A stretch of DNA of 10,659 nucleotides, taken from contig LNFD01000389.1 of the NCBI GenBank assembly GCA_001464255.1, positions 1-10,659 on the forward strand. The letters run 5' to 3'. Positions 1 to 8,929 of the stretch are shown one piece after another (positions within the stretch are counted from its first letter, which is position 1; the number at the start of each line of letters is the position of its first letter). The notes below the pieces were generated by a model, which was given only the letters and a program-made list of their open reading frames with translations, was not told the DNA's origin and searched no databases. This DNA is from Actinomycetales bacterium Ga0077552 (GTDB lineage: Bacteria > Actinomycetota > Actinomycetes > Actinomycetales > Microbacteriaceae). A program made the translations under genes and the position numbers.

Positions 1-684
1 GCCTCGATCAAGAGCGGGCTCGACTACCTCATGAGCCAGTCGATCGAGGCGCTCATCGTCATCGCCCCGCAAGTGCGCGTCTTCGAGGCGATCAACGACC
101 TGCAGGTCGGCGTGCCCTTCGTGACGCTCGAGGCCACGGGCCTCAACACCTCGCACTCGCTGTGGGTCGACCAGGTCATGGGCGCGCGCATGGCGACGAA
201 GCACCTCATCGACCTCGGGCACACCGAGATCATGCACATCTCGGGGCCGCAGGACTGGATCGAGGCCGAGGCCCGCATGCAGGGGTTCCTGCGCGAGCTG
301 AGCGATGCCGATCTGCGCACGCGGGCGCCCATCCTCGGCGACTGGACGGCCTCGTTCGGCTACTACGCGGGGCTCGAGCTGCTGCGCTACCGCGACTTCA
401 CGGCCGTCTTCGTCGGCAACGACCAGATGGCGCTGGGCTTCATGCACGCGTGCCGCGAGTCGGGCCTCAGCATCCCCGGCGACATCTCGATCGTCGGCTT
501 CGACGACATCCCCGAGTCGGCGCACTACGCCCCGCCGCTCACGACCGTGCGGCAGAACTTCGCCGAGATCGGTCGGCGAGCGGTCGCCCTGCTGCTCGGC
601 GAGCTGCGCGGTGAGACCGAGATGGATCACGACCCCGTGAAGCCCGAGCTCATCGTGCGGGAGTCGACCGCGCGCCGACCCTGA
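1..684 (+). CDS. LacI-family transcriptional regulator, C-terminal part
   Basis: The reading frame is open from the first base, so the gene starts outside the window. About 228 residues are present; LacI-family repressors are usually about 330-350, so the N-terminal DNA-binding helix-turn-helix and hinge are missing. What remains is a periplasmic-binding-protein-like effector domain: 'HLIDLGHTEIMHISGP' is the usual start of its second lobe, and 'VFVGNDQMALGF' followed by 'IPGDISIVGFDDIPES' and 'PPLTTVRQ' are family hallmarks. The gene lies 210 nt upstream of araD on the same strand, and the gap holds repeated operator-like sites. It is therefore the likely repressor of the arabinose operon, released by a pentose inducer. 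That role is inferred from position, since the effector cannot be read from sequence. It does not resemble the GntR-type AraR of Bacillus or the E. coli AraC activator. The stop is TGA at 682-684. Confidence 0.93.
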   Translation, partial: ASIKSGLDYLMSQSIEALIVIAPQVRVFEAINDLQVGVPFVTLEATGLNTSHSLWVDQVMGARMATKHLIDLGHTEIMHISGPQDWIEAEARMQGFLRELSDADLRTRAPILGDWTASFGYYAGLELLRYRDFTAVFVGNDQMALGFMHACRESGLSIPGDISIVGFDDIPESAHYAPPLTTVRQNFAEIGRRAVALLLGELRGETEMDHDPVKPELIVRESTARRP

Positions 685-737
685 GCTGGCCGCGAGCGGG
701 CGCTCGATGCGGCGCTCAACGACCGTCGTTATCGACT

Positions 738-831
738 TGTGACCGTTTCGCCCGGCCGCCCGGTTGACACATGTGACCGTTTCGCCCTTAGATAGCCATC
801 ACGCGATGTGAACGGTCACAAAACGGTCACA
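738..831. promoter_or_regulatory. Cluster of four LacI-type operator half-sites
   Basis: The decamer TGTGACCGTT occurs at 738-747 and 772-781, and its reverse complement AACGGTCACA occurs at 811-820 and 822-831. The first two copies are identical over 16 bases (738-753 and 772-787, TGTGACCGTTTCGCCC). The third copy lies in a 14-bp near-palindrome, TGTGAACGGTCACA at 807-820, with a central CG and 12 of 14 symmetric positions. This is the usual form of a LacI-family operator (TGTGA-N-CG-N-TCACA). Central CG steps sit at about 744, 778, 813 and 824, giving spacings of 34, 35 and 11 bp. One site lies upstream of the -35, one inside the promoter spacer and two just past the predicted start of transcription, which fits repression. 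The binding protein is most simply the adjacent LacI-family regulator, by inference. Confidence 0.8.
764..793 (+). promoter_or_regulatory. Predicted promoter of the araDBA operon
   Basis: A perfect -35 hexamer TTGACA lies at 764-769. The best -10 is weak: TTAGAT at 788-793 with an 18-bp spacer, or TAGATA at 789-794 with 19 bp. Transcription would begin near 800, leaving a leader of about 95 nt before the araD start at 895. An operator copy (772-781) fills the spacer and two more lie at 807-831, so repressor binding should block this promoter. A strong -35 with a poor -10 suggests a modest or assisted promoter. The rest of the 685-894 gap shows no gene; 832-884 is GC-rich and featureless. Confidence 0.6.
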
Positions 832-894
832 CGCTCCGCCCCTTGAACCACCCCGGCGCCGGGTCCACCGCCGCCGCCGCGACGATGGAGTCCC

Positions 895-1602
895 GTGAGC
901 ACGCTGAGCCCTGAGGTGCAGGTCGCCATCGCGCGCGTGCGCGACGAGGTCGCGGCCCTGCACGCGGAGCTCGTGCGGTACGGCCTCGTGGTCTGGACGG
1001 GCGGCAACGTCTCCGGCCGCGTGCCCGGTGCCGACCTCTTCGTCATCAAGCCCAGCGGCGTCGGCTACGACGACCTCGACCCCTCGAGCATGATCCTGTG
1101 CACGCTCGACGGCGAGGTCGTGCCCGACACCCCCGGCAGCGACCGCAGCCCCTCGAGCGACACGGCCGCGCACGCCTACGTGTACCGCAGCATGCCCGAG
1201 GTCGGCGGCGTCGTGCACACGCACTCGACCTACGCGACCGCGTGGGCCGCCCGCGCCGAGGCGATCCCCTGCGTCATCACCGCCATGGCCGACGAGTTCG
1301 GCGGCGAGATCCCCGTCGGGCCGTTCGCGATCATCGGTGACGACTCGATCGGGCGCGGCATCGTCGAGACCCTGCAGGGCCACCGCTCGCGCGCCGTGCT
1401 CATGCGCAATCACGGCCCCTTCACGATCGGACGCGACGCGCGCGACGCCGTCAAGGCCGCTGTCATGCTCGAAGATGTCGCGCGCACCGTGCACATCGCG
1501 CGTCAGGGCGGCGAGCTCGTGCCGATCGCCCCCGAAGCCATCGACGCCCTCTTCGACCGCTACCAGAACGTCTACGGCCAGCCCGCGGCAGGTGCCCGAT
1601 GA
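895..1602 (+). CDS. araD: L-ribulose-5-phosphate 4-epimerase (AraD)
   Basis: A class II aldolase-fold enzyme of 235 residues (E. coli AraD is 231) that converts L-ribulose 5-phosphate to D-xylulose 5-phosphate, the last step of L-arabinose catabolism before the pentose phosphate pathway. Visible family motifs are 'GGNVSGR' (36-42) and 'IKPSGVGYDDL' (51-61) for substrate phosphate binding, 'SSDT' (87-90), 'VVHTHSTYATAWA' (106-118) and 'RNHGPF' (171-176). By alignment with E. coli D76, H95, H97 and H171, the metal-site residues are D89, H108, H110 and H173, all present. The start is GTG at 895, with GGAG at 887-890 four bases upstream; the ATG at 885 is in another frame. The gene is first in the operon after the operator region, and its TGA overlaps the araB ATG (ATGA, 1599-1602), which indicates translational coupling. 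Other class II aldolases such as fuculose aldolase are possible but fit less well in this context. Confidence 0.93.
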   Translation: MSTLSPEVQVAIARVRDEVAALHAELVRYGLVVWTGGNVSGRVPGADLFVIKPSGVGYDDLDPSSMILCTLDGEVVPDTPGSDRSPSSDTAAHAYVYRSMPEVGGVVHTHSTYATAWAARAEAIPCVITAMADEFGGEIPVGPFAIIGDDSIGRGIVETLQGHRSRAVLMRNHGPFTIGRDARDAVKAAVMLEDVARTVHIARQGGELVPIAPEAIDALFDRYQNVYGQPAAGAR

Positions 1603-3191
1603 GCGCGACCGTCATCACCGAGGGGCGCGCCGTGCTCGGCATCGAGCTCGGCTCGACCCGCATCAAGGCGTGCCTCGTCGACCCGGCCGATGGCGCTGTG
1701 CTCGCGGTCGGCGCCCACGAGTGGCAGAACGAGCTCGTCGACGGCTACTGGAGCTACTCGCTCGAGGCCGTGCGCGCCGGGCTGCAGCAGGCCTACGCCG
1801 CGCTCGCCGCCGACGCGATCGCGCGGCACGGCGCCGCACCGACCCGCCTCGCCGCCCTCGGCGTCTCGGCCATGATGCACGGCTACCTCGCCTTCGACGC
1901 CGCGGGCGAGCTGCTCGTGCCGTTCCGCACCTGGCGCAACACGACGACGGGCGCCGCGGCGGCCGCGCTCACCGAGCTCTTCGGCACGGCCATCCCGCAG
2001 CGCTGGTCGATCGCCCACCTGCACCAGGCGGTGCTTGACGACGAGCCGCACGTCGGCCGCGTGCACCACCTCACGACCCTCGCGGGCCACGTGCACGAAC
2101 TGCTCGGCGGCGAGCGCGTGCTCGGCGTCGGAGACGCGTCGGGCATGTTCCCGCTCGCGGCCGACGGCGCGGGCTACGACGCCGCGCTGCTCGCCCGGTA
2201 CGACGCCATCGCCGCATCGGCCCTCGCCGGCCCCCTCGAGGGGATGCTCCCGGCCGTCCTCCCCGCCGGTCGCCCCGCGGGCAGCTTGAGCGCCGCGGGA
2301 GCCGCGCTGCTCGACCCGAGCGGAACCCTGCAGCCCGGCGCCCTGCTCTGCCCGCCCGAGGGCGACGCCGGGACGGGCATGGTCGCGACCAACGCGATCG
2401 CCCCCCGCACGGGAAACGTCAGCGTCGGTACGAGCATCTTCGCGATGGTCGTGCTCGAGCGCCCCCTGCGCGGGGTGCACCCCGAGATCGACCTCGTTGC
2501 CACGCCCGCCGGCGACCCCGTCGCGATGGTGCACGCCAACAACGGCACGAGCGAGCTCGCGGCCTGGGTCGGCGTCCTGCGCCGCTTCGCCGCCCTCGCC
2601 GGCTCCCCGGTCGACGCCGATGCCGCCTACCGCCTCCTCCTCGACGAGGCCATGACGGCGGGTGCGGATGCCGAGGGCGTCACGGCCTACCCGCTCGAGG
2701 CCGGCGAGCCCGTGCTGGGCCTCGACACCGGCCGCCCGCTCGTCATGCGCGAGCCCGGCAGCGCTCTCACGCTCGCGGCGCTCGTGCGCGCGCAGCTGCT
2801 GAGCGTCTTCGCGACGCTCGCCGTCGGCATGCGCGTGCTGCGCGCCGAGGGCGTCCAGGTCGACCGCCTGCAGGCCCACGGCGGGCTCTTCCGTACGGAG
2901 GGGGTCGCGCAGCGCACCCTCGCGACCGCCCTCGACGCGCCCGTCGGCGTGGTCGGCGCCGCCGCCGAGGGCGGCGCCTGGGGCATGGCCCTCCTCGCCG
3001 CCGTCGCGGCCGAGGGGGCCGATCTCGCGCGCTTCCTCGACGACCGCGTCTTCGCGGGCGCCGCCTCCTCCGTCGTCGCTCCCGAGGCCGCCGACCTGGC
3101 CGGTTTCGCCACCTACCTCGACCGCTTCGAGAGCGGCCTCGCCCTCCAGCGCGCCGCCCTCGACCCCCGACCCGCAGGAGCCCTCTCGTGA
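1599..3191 (+). CDS. araB: FGGY-family ribulokinase, divergent (non-E. coli) class
   Basis: An ATP-dependent sugar kinase of 530 residues, predicted to phosphorylate L-ribulose to L-ribulose 5-phosphate in the cytoplasm. FGGY features appear in order: N-terminal phosphate loop 'GIELGST' (14-20), 'AMMHGY' (91-96), 'FRTWRN' (109-114), catalytic-base region 'PEGDAGTGM' (253-261, with D256 the likely base), 'GNVSVGTSIF' (272-281), and the C-terminal 'HGGLF' (427-431) with 'EGGAWG' (457-462) around the nucleotide site. From memory of the families, 'LGIELGSTRIK', 'AMMHGY', 'RTWRN' and 'GDASGM' match the alternative ribulokinase type known from Bacteroides arabinose operons rather than E. coli AraB (566 residues). 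Function is supported by its place between araD and araA. It starts at ATG 1599 inside the araD stop, and its own TGA overlaps the araA GTG. A xylulokinase-like activity is the main alternative. Confidence 0.9.
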   Translation: MSATVITEGRAVLGIELGSTRIKACLVDPADGAVLAVGAHEWQNELVDGYWSYSLEAVRAGLQQAYAALAADAIARHGAAPTRLAALGVSAMMHGYLAFDAAGELLVPFRTWRNTTTGAAAAALTELFGTAIPQRWSIAHLHQAVLDDEPHVGRVHHLTTLAGHVHELLGGERVLGVGDASGMFPLAADGAGYDAALLARYDAIAASALAGPLEGMLPAVLPAGRPAGSLSAAGAALLDPSGTLQPGALLCPPEGDAGTGMVATNAIAPRTGNVSVGTSIFAMVVLERPLRGVHPEIDLVATPAGDPVAMVHANNGTSELAAWVGVLRRFAALAGSPVDADAAYRLLLDEAMTAGADAEGVTAYPLEAGEPVLGLDTGRPLVMREPGSALTLAALVRAQLLSVFATLAVGMRVLRAEGVQVDRLQAHGGLFRTEGVAQRTLATALDAPVGVVGAAAEGGAWGMALLAAVAAEGADLARFLDDRVFAGAASSVVAPEAADLAGFATYLDRFESGLALQRAALDPRPAGALS

Positions 3192-4668
3192 CCCGCAGCA
3201 TCGTGCCCGACCTCTCGACCTACGAGGTCTGGTTCCTCACCGGCAGCCAGAACCTCTATGGCGACGAGACGCTGCGCCAGGTCGCCGAGCAGTCGCAGCA
3301 GGTCGTCGCAGGCCTGCAGGCCGCGTCGAGCATCCCCGTCTCGATCATCTGGAAGCCGACCCTGGTCGACAGCGCGAGCATCAAGCGCGTCATGCAGGAG
3401 GCCAACGCGGCCCCGAACGTCATCGGCGTGATCGCGTGGATGCACACCTTCAGCCCGGCCAAGATGTGGATCGCCGGCCTCGATGCGCTGCAGAAGCCCC
3501 TGCTGCACCTGCACACGCAGGCCAACGTCGAGCTGCCGTTCGCGAGCATCGACTTCGACTTCATGAACCTCAACCAGGCCGCGCACGGCGACCGCGAGTT
3601 CGGTTACATCGTGTCGCGCCTGGGCGTCGCCCGCACGACGGTCGTCGGCCACGTGTCGAACCCCGCCGTCACCGACCGCGTCGCCGTCTGGGCCCGCGCG
3701 GCCGCCGGCTGGCACGCCACGCACGATCTGAAGCTCGCCCGCTTCGGCGACAACATGCGCTACGTCGCCGTCACCGAGGGCGACAAGACCGAGGCCGAGC
3801 TGCGCTTCGGCGTGCAGGTCAACACGTGGGGCGTCACCGAGCTCGCGGACGCCGTGCACGCGGTCGGCGATGCCGAGATCGACGCGCTCGTGGCCGAGTA
3901 CCTCGACCTCTACGACGTCGCCGCCGAGCTGCACCCCGGTGCCGAGCGCCACGAGTCGCTGCGCTACGGCGCGGCGATCGAGCTCGGGTTGCGCGGGTTC
4001 CTCGAAGCCGGCGGGTTCTCCGCCTTCACCACCTCCTTCGAGGACCTCGCCGACCTGCAGCAGCTGCCCGGCCTCGCCGTGCAGCGCCTCATGGCCGACG
4101 GCTACGGCTTCGGCGCCGAGGGCGACTGGAAGACCGCGGTGCTCGTGCGCGCGGCCGCCGTGATGGGAGCCGGGCTGCCCGGTGGCGCATCCCTCATGGA
4201 GGACTACACGTACCACCTCGAGCCCGGCAACGAGCTCATCCTCGGCGCCCACATGCTCGAGGTGAGCCCCTCGCTCACGACCTCGACGCCGCGCCTCGAG
4301 GTGCACCCGCTCGGCATCGGTGGCAAAGACGACCCCGTGCGACTGGTCTTCACGGCCGACGCCGGCCCGGCGGTCGTCGTCGCGCTCAGCGACATGCGCG
4401 ACCGCTTCCGCCTCGTCGCGAACGTCGTCGAGAACGTCGCCCTCCCGGCGCCGATGCCCCACCTGCCCGTCGGTCACGCGGTGTGGAAGCCCGCGCCCGA
4501 CTTCAGTACTTCCGCCGCAGCCTGGCTGACGGCGGGGGCCGCCCATCACACGGTCATGAGATGGCCGCCGTCGAGCTGCTCGTCATCGACGAGAGCACCA
4601 CGCTCGAGGGGTTCGCGCGCGACGTGCGCACGAACGCCGCCTACTACCGACTGGCGCAAGGCCTGTGA
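3188..4668 (+). pseudogene. araA: L-arabinose isomerase with a 3' frame break
   Basis: AraA isomerises L-arabinose to L-ribulose. The start is GTG 3188, with GCAGGAG at 3174-3180 seven bases upstream, overlapping the araB stop by 4 nt. The first frame encodes about 456 typical AraA residues: 'EVWFLTGSQNLYG' (13-25), 'WMHTFSPAKMWI' (84-95), 'GFGAEGDWKTA' (307-317), 'MEDYTYH' (337-343), 'GAHMLEV' (353-359) and 'AHHT' (452-455). The catalytic residues equivalent to E. coli E306, E333, H350 and H450 are E311, E338, H355 and H454, all present. Right after H454 the frame breaks, at about 4553-4560. The expected C-terminus continues in the next frame ('EMAAVELLVID' to 'AYYRLAQGL'), ending at TGA 4666-4668. 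Compared with AraA homologues recalled from memory, about 13 codons are also missing, so a deletion of about 40 nt fits. Unrepaired, the first frame would carry about 100 foreign residues and run to 4861, inside chvE. It may be a true mutation or a sequence error. Confidence 0.88.
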
Positions 4669-4694
4669 GCCCGACGCCCACCACCTAGACGTCT

Positions 4695-4743
4695 CGGGGC
4701 CCGCCCCGGGAACGGTTCTCGACTCGCAGTCGAGGCGAGAGCC
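4695..4743 (+). other. Two stem-loops between araA and chvE
   Basis: Within the 110-nt gap are two inverted repeats. CGGGG and CCCCG at 4695-4708 form a short GC stem. A longer one at 4714-4743 pairs GGTTCTCG (4714-4721) with CGAGAGCC (4736-4743) through one G-T wobble, continues past a single A-G mismatch with CTCG/CGAG, and closes on the loop CAGT. No T-run follows, so it is not a standard intrinsic terminator. A processing or mRNA-stabilising element, allowing more binding protein than enzymes, is plausible but not shown. No convincing promoter is visible in this gap. Confidence 0.5.
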
Positions 4744-4765
4744 GCAGCACCACCACATCCCCTAT

Positions 4766-4772
4766 GAAAGGA
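4766..4772 (+). promoter_or_regulatory. Ribosome binding site that sets the chvE start
   Basis: GAAAGGA lies six bases before GTG 4779. The in-frame ATG at 4764 overlaps this site and would add five polar residues (MKGHT) in front of a clean lipoprotein signal, so GTG 4779 is the better start. Confidence 0.8.
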
Positions 4773-4778
4773 CACACA

Positions 4779-5894
4779 GTGAAGAAGAACCTTCTTCTTT
4801 CGGCCGTGGCCATCGGCGCGATGACCTTCGGTCTCGCGGCCTGCTCGGCTCCGGTTGCTGACGGCGGCGACGCCGAAGGCGGCCTCATCGGCGTCGCGAT
4901 GCCGACCCGCTCGTCCGAGCGCTGGATCGCGGACGGCGACGCCCTCGTGGCCGAGCTCGAGGCGGCCGGCTACACGGTCGATCTCCAGTTCGCCGAGGAC
5001 GACATCCCCACGCAGGTCTCGCAGGTCGAGAACATGATCACCAAGGGTGCTGAGGCCCTGATCATCGCGGCGATCGACGGCACCACCCTCACCGAGGTGC
5101 TGCAGACCGCTGCCGACAGCGACATCCCGGTCATCGCCTACGACCGCCTGATCCGCGACTCGGAGAACGTCAACTACTACGCGACGTTCGACAACTTCCT
5201 CGTCGGCCAGCAGCAGGCCTGGACCCTGCTGACCGGTCTCGGCCTGACCGACCTCGAGGGCAACCCCGTCGACGGCGCGCCCGAGGGCCCGTTCAACATC
5301 GAGCTGTTCGCCGGCTCGCTCGACGACAACAACGCGTTCTTCTTCTTCAACGGCGCCATGGATGTCCTCCAGCCGCTGATCGATGACGGAACGCTCGTCG
5401 TCAAGTCGGGTCAGACCGACATCGAGCAGGCCGCCACGCTGCGCTGGGACGGCGAAGTCGCCCAGAGCCGCATGGAGGACCTCCTCACGGCGAACTACTC
5501 CGACGGCACGAAGGTCGACGCGGTTCTGTCGCCCTACGACGGCCTGAGCCGTGGCATCATCTCGGCCCTGACCGACGCCGGCTACGCCGTGGATGTCGAC
5601 TTCCCGATCATCTCGGGCCAGGACGCTGAGATCGACTCGGTCAAGGCGATCCTCTCGGGTGAGCAGTTCGCGACGATCTTCAAGGACACGCGCGAGCTCG
5701 CGAAGGTCGCGGCCGGCATGGCCGTCGCCCTCCTCGAGGGTGGCGAGCCCGAGATCAACGACACCACCACGTACGACAACGGCGTTCTCGTCGTCCCGTC
5801 GTTCCTCCTCGGCCCGGTGCCGGTCGTGGCGGAGAACGTGGAGTCGGCGCTCGTCGACACCGGCTACTGGACCGCTGAGGAGCTCGGCCTCTAA
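4779..5894 (+). CDS. chvE: ChvE-like sugar ABC transporter substrate-binding lipoprotein
   Basis: The extracytoplasmic sugar receptor of a CUT2-type importer, 371 residues from GTG 4779. The N-terminus is a lipoprotein signal: KK at 2-3, a hydrophobic stretch to about 19, and lipobox L-A-A-C with C22 as the lipidated residue. An acidic/glycine linker follows, then a type I periplasmic-binding fold. Typical ChvE-family features are 'IGVAMPT' to 'ERW' (37-49), 'NMITKGAEALIIAAIDG' (85-101), 'VIAYDRLI' (118-125), 'YDGLSRGII' and 'ISGQDAEIDSVKAI'. The family binds several monosaccharides, including arabinose, galactose, glucose and xylose. Its position directly after araDBA suggests L-arabinose or a related pentose, but this is inferred. 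It is followed by a strong hairpin before the ATPase gene, a layout that commonly gives an excess of binding protein. Confidence 0.93.
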   Translation: MKKNLLLSAVAIGAMTFGLAACSAPVADGGDAEGGLIGVAMPTRSSERWIADGDALVAELEAAGYTVDLQFAEDDIPTQVSQVENMITKGAEALIIAAIDGTTLTEVLQTAADSDIPVIAYDRLIRDSENVNYYATFDNFLVGQQQAWTLLTGLGLTDLEGNPVDGAPEGPFNIELFAGSLDDNNAFFFFNGAMDVLQPLIDDGTLVVKSGQTDIEQAATLRWDGEVAQSRMEDLLTANYSDGTKVDAVLSPYDGLSRGIISALTDAGYAVDVDFPIISGQDAEIDSVKAILSGEQFATIFKDTRELAKVAAGMAVALLEGGEPEINDTTTYDNGVLVVPSFLLGPVPVVAENVESALVDTGYWTAEELGL

Positions 5895-5930
5895 CGAGAC
5901 CGGTTCATCCAGCACCAGCAGTTGAATCTG

Positions 5931-5980
5931 GCCGGTGGTGGGGAGTCGCACTAGGCTCCCCACCACCGGCTCTTTCCCCC
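5931..5980 (+). terminator. Strong hairpin between chvE and mmsA (partial terminator or attenuator)
   Basis: GCCGGTGGTGGGGAG (5931-5945) is perfectly complementary to 5956-5970, giving a 15-bp stem with a 10-nt loop, followed by TCTTTCCCCC. The T-run is poor. It lies inside the transporter operon, so it more likely causes partial termination or protects the upstream chvE message than ends the operon. No convincing promoter is visible between it and mmsA. Confidence 0.75.
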
Positions 5981-6004
5981 AACGACGTAAGGAAGAGGCA
6001 GCAC

Positions 6005-7533
<1,529 letters not shown>

Positions 7534-7534
<1 letters not shown>

Positions 7535-8760
7535 TGTCTGACACCGCAACCAAGGCCCCGGCATCGTCGTCGGGCATCAAGCTCCCCTCGACGCTCTCGC
7601 ACATCGTGAGCGACCTCGGCAAGAACGGCATCTTCCTCGCGCTCATCGCGGTGGTCGTGCTGTTCTCGATCACGACCAACGGCATCCTGCTGCGGCCGCA
7701 GAACATCTCGAACCTGATCGTGCAGAACGGGTACATCCTGATCCTCGCGATCGGCATGGTGCTCGTGATCGTTGCCGGCCACATCGACCTCTCGGTCGGC
7801 TCGATCGCGGCCTTCATCGGCGCCTTCTCGGGCGTGCTGATCAGGGATGCGGGCTTCCCGTGGTGGCTCGCCATCATCGGCGCCCTCGTCATCGGGGCGG
7901 TGGTGGGAGCCTGGCAGGGCTTCTGGATCGCCTACGTGGGCATACCCGCGTTCATCGTGACCTTGGCGGGCATGCTCATCTTCCGCGGCCTCGCCCTCAT
8001 CACTCTTGGCAACTCGAACATCGGCTCGTTCCCGGAGGAGTACCGAGCGCTCGGCAACGGCTTCATCTCGTTCGCGGGGCCCGATGCGGCGATCGACTTC
8101 TTCACCCTCGCCGTGGGCGGCCTCGCGATCATCGCGCTCATCGTGCAGCAGGTGCGCACCCGCAACGGGCGCAAGAAGTACGGTCAGGCGGTCGACCCGA
8201 CCGTGTGGTTCGTCGCGAAGATGGCCTTCGTCACCGTCGGTGTCGGCGCCTTCACCTACGCGCTCGCCTCGTTCAAGGGCATCCCCGTGACCCTGATCGT
8301 GCTCGCGGTGCTCGTGATGATCTACGGCATCGTCGCCAACCGCACGGTGTTCGGCCGCCACATCTACGCGATCGGCGGCAACCGCCACGCGGCCGAGCTC
8401 TCGGGCGTCAAGACGCGCTCGGTCGACTTCTGGCTGTTCGTCAACATGGGCATCCTCGCCGCGCTTGCGGGCCTCGTCTTCACCGCGCGCCTCAACCTCG
8501 CCGGCCCGAAGGCCGGTGATGGCTTCGAGCTCGAGGCCATCTCGGCCGCCTTCATCGGCGGCGCGGCGGTGCAGGGCGGCATCGGCACGATCTCGGGCGC
8601 CATCATCGGCGGCCTCATCATCGGTGTGCTCAACAACGGCATGTCGATCATGGGCATCGGTATCGAGTGGCAGCAGGCCGTCAAGGGCCTCGTGCTGCTG
8701 CTCGCGGTGGCCTTCGACGTCTACAACAAGCGCCGTGCGGGTGGCGGCAGCGGACGCTGA
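7534..8760 (+). CDS. mmsB: Multiple-monosaccharide ABC transporter permease
   Basis: The membrane subunit of the CUT2 importer, 408 residues, BPD_transp_2 (AraH/RbsC/GguB) type. Roughly ten or eleven hydrophobic segments are visible, at about 32-50, 65-81, 88-104, 108-128, 136-157, 186-206, 228-246, 250-268, 298-316, 335-367 and 383-397. The family motif 'GHIDLSVGS' is at 82-90, 'IYAIGGNRHAAELSGV' at 277-292 is the cytoplasmic loop expected to contact the ATPase, and 'AAFIGGAAVQGGIGT' at 338-352 is the typical late motif. At 408 residues it is longer than RbsC-type permeases (about 320), in line with the GguB/MmsB subfamily, which has an extra central insert (about 205-250 here). The start is ATG 7534, overlapping the mmsA stop (TAATG), with GGAGAAG at 7519-7525. 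It is the last gene of the operon, followed 17 nt later by a strong hairpin. Confidence 0.95.
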
Positions 8761-8776
8761 CCCGCTTCGCCTCGCT

Positions 8777-8811
8777 GACGCGCCCCGCGGCCCCGTGCCG
8801 CGGGGCGCGTC
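8777..8811 (+). terminator. Terminator-like hairpin at the end of the arabinose operon
   Basis: GACGCGCCCCGCGGC (8777-8791) pairs perfectly with 8797-8811 around the 5-nt loop CCCGT, a very GC-rich 15-bp stem starting 17 nt after the mmsB stop. The T-run is absent (GCTGTCTCC follows), which is common for actinobacterial hairpin terminators. Its place between mmsB and an unrelated gene supports operon termination. Confidence 0.8.
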
Positions 8812-8837
8812 GCTGTCTCCGGATGCCCGCGCGATGC

Positions 8838-8895
8838 TCGAATCGATTCGACCTGCGCGCCCGCGCGTCCTAGACTGATGCGGGCCGATCGGCCC
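8838..8895 (+). promoter_or_regulatory. Possible promoter and palindromes upstream of the MFS gene
   Basis: A weak promoter is suggested by TAGACT at 8871-8876 as a -10 (TA...T pattern) with TTCGAC at 8847-8852, 18 bp upstream, as a poor -35. Two perfect 14-bp palindromes flank it: TCGAATCGATTCGA (8838-8851), overlapping the -35, and GGGCCGATCGGCCC (8882-8895), at the expected transcription start. Either could be an operator. Neither resembles the TGTGACCGTT sites of the arabinose promoter, so control is probably separate. Confidence 0.4.
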
Positions 8896-8929
8896 CCTCA
8901 CCCCTGTTCGAGCCCCGGGAGGCTGCTGC

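Noticed and set aside
693..706. Inverted repeat CGAGCG-GG-CGCTCG after the lacI stop, as a terminator
   Set aside because: The loop is only two bases, no T-run follows, and such short GC repeats are expected by chance here.
1572..2879. Long minus-strand open frame across araB (435 codons), with similar ones at 3113-4549, 4644-5966 and 7531-8964
   Set aside because: Antisense shadows of high-GC coding DNA. Their translations are low-complexity (rich in R, G, A, D, E, V, H) with no recognisable domain, and they sit opposite well-recognised genes.
4764..4778. ATG 4764 as the start of the sugar-binding protein
   Set aside because: It overlaps the GAAAGGA ribosome site and adds polar residues ahead of a clean lipoprotein signal starting at GTG 4779.
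4669..4861. Extension of the first araA frame to the TGA at 4861
   Set aside because: This tail has no AraA similarity and overlaps the start of chvE by 83 nt. It results from the frame break; the true AraA C-terminus ends at 4668.
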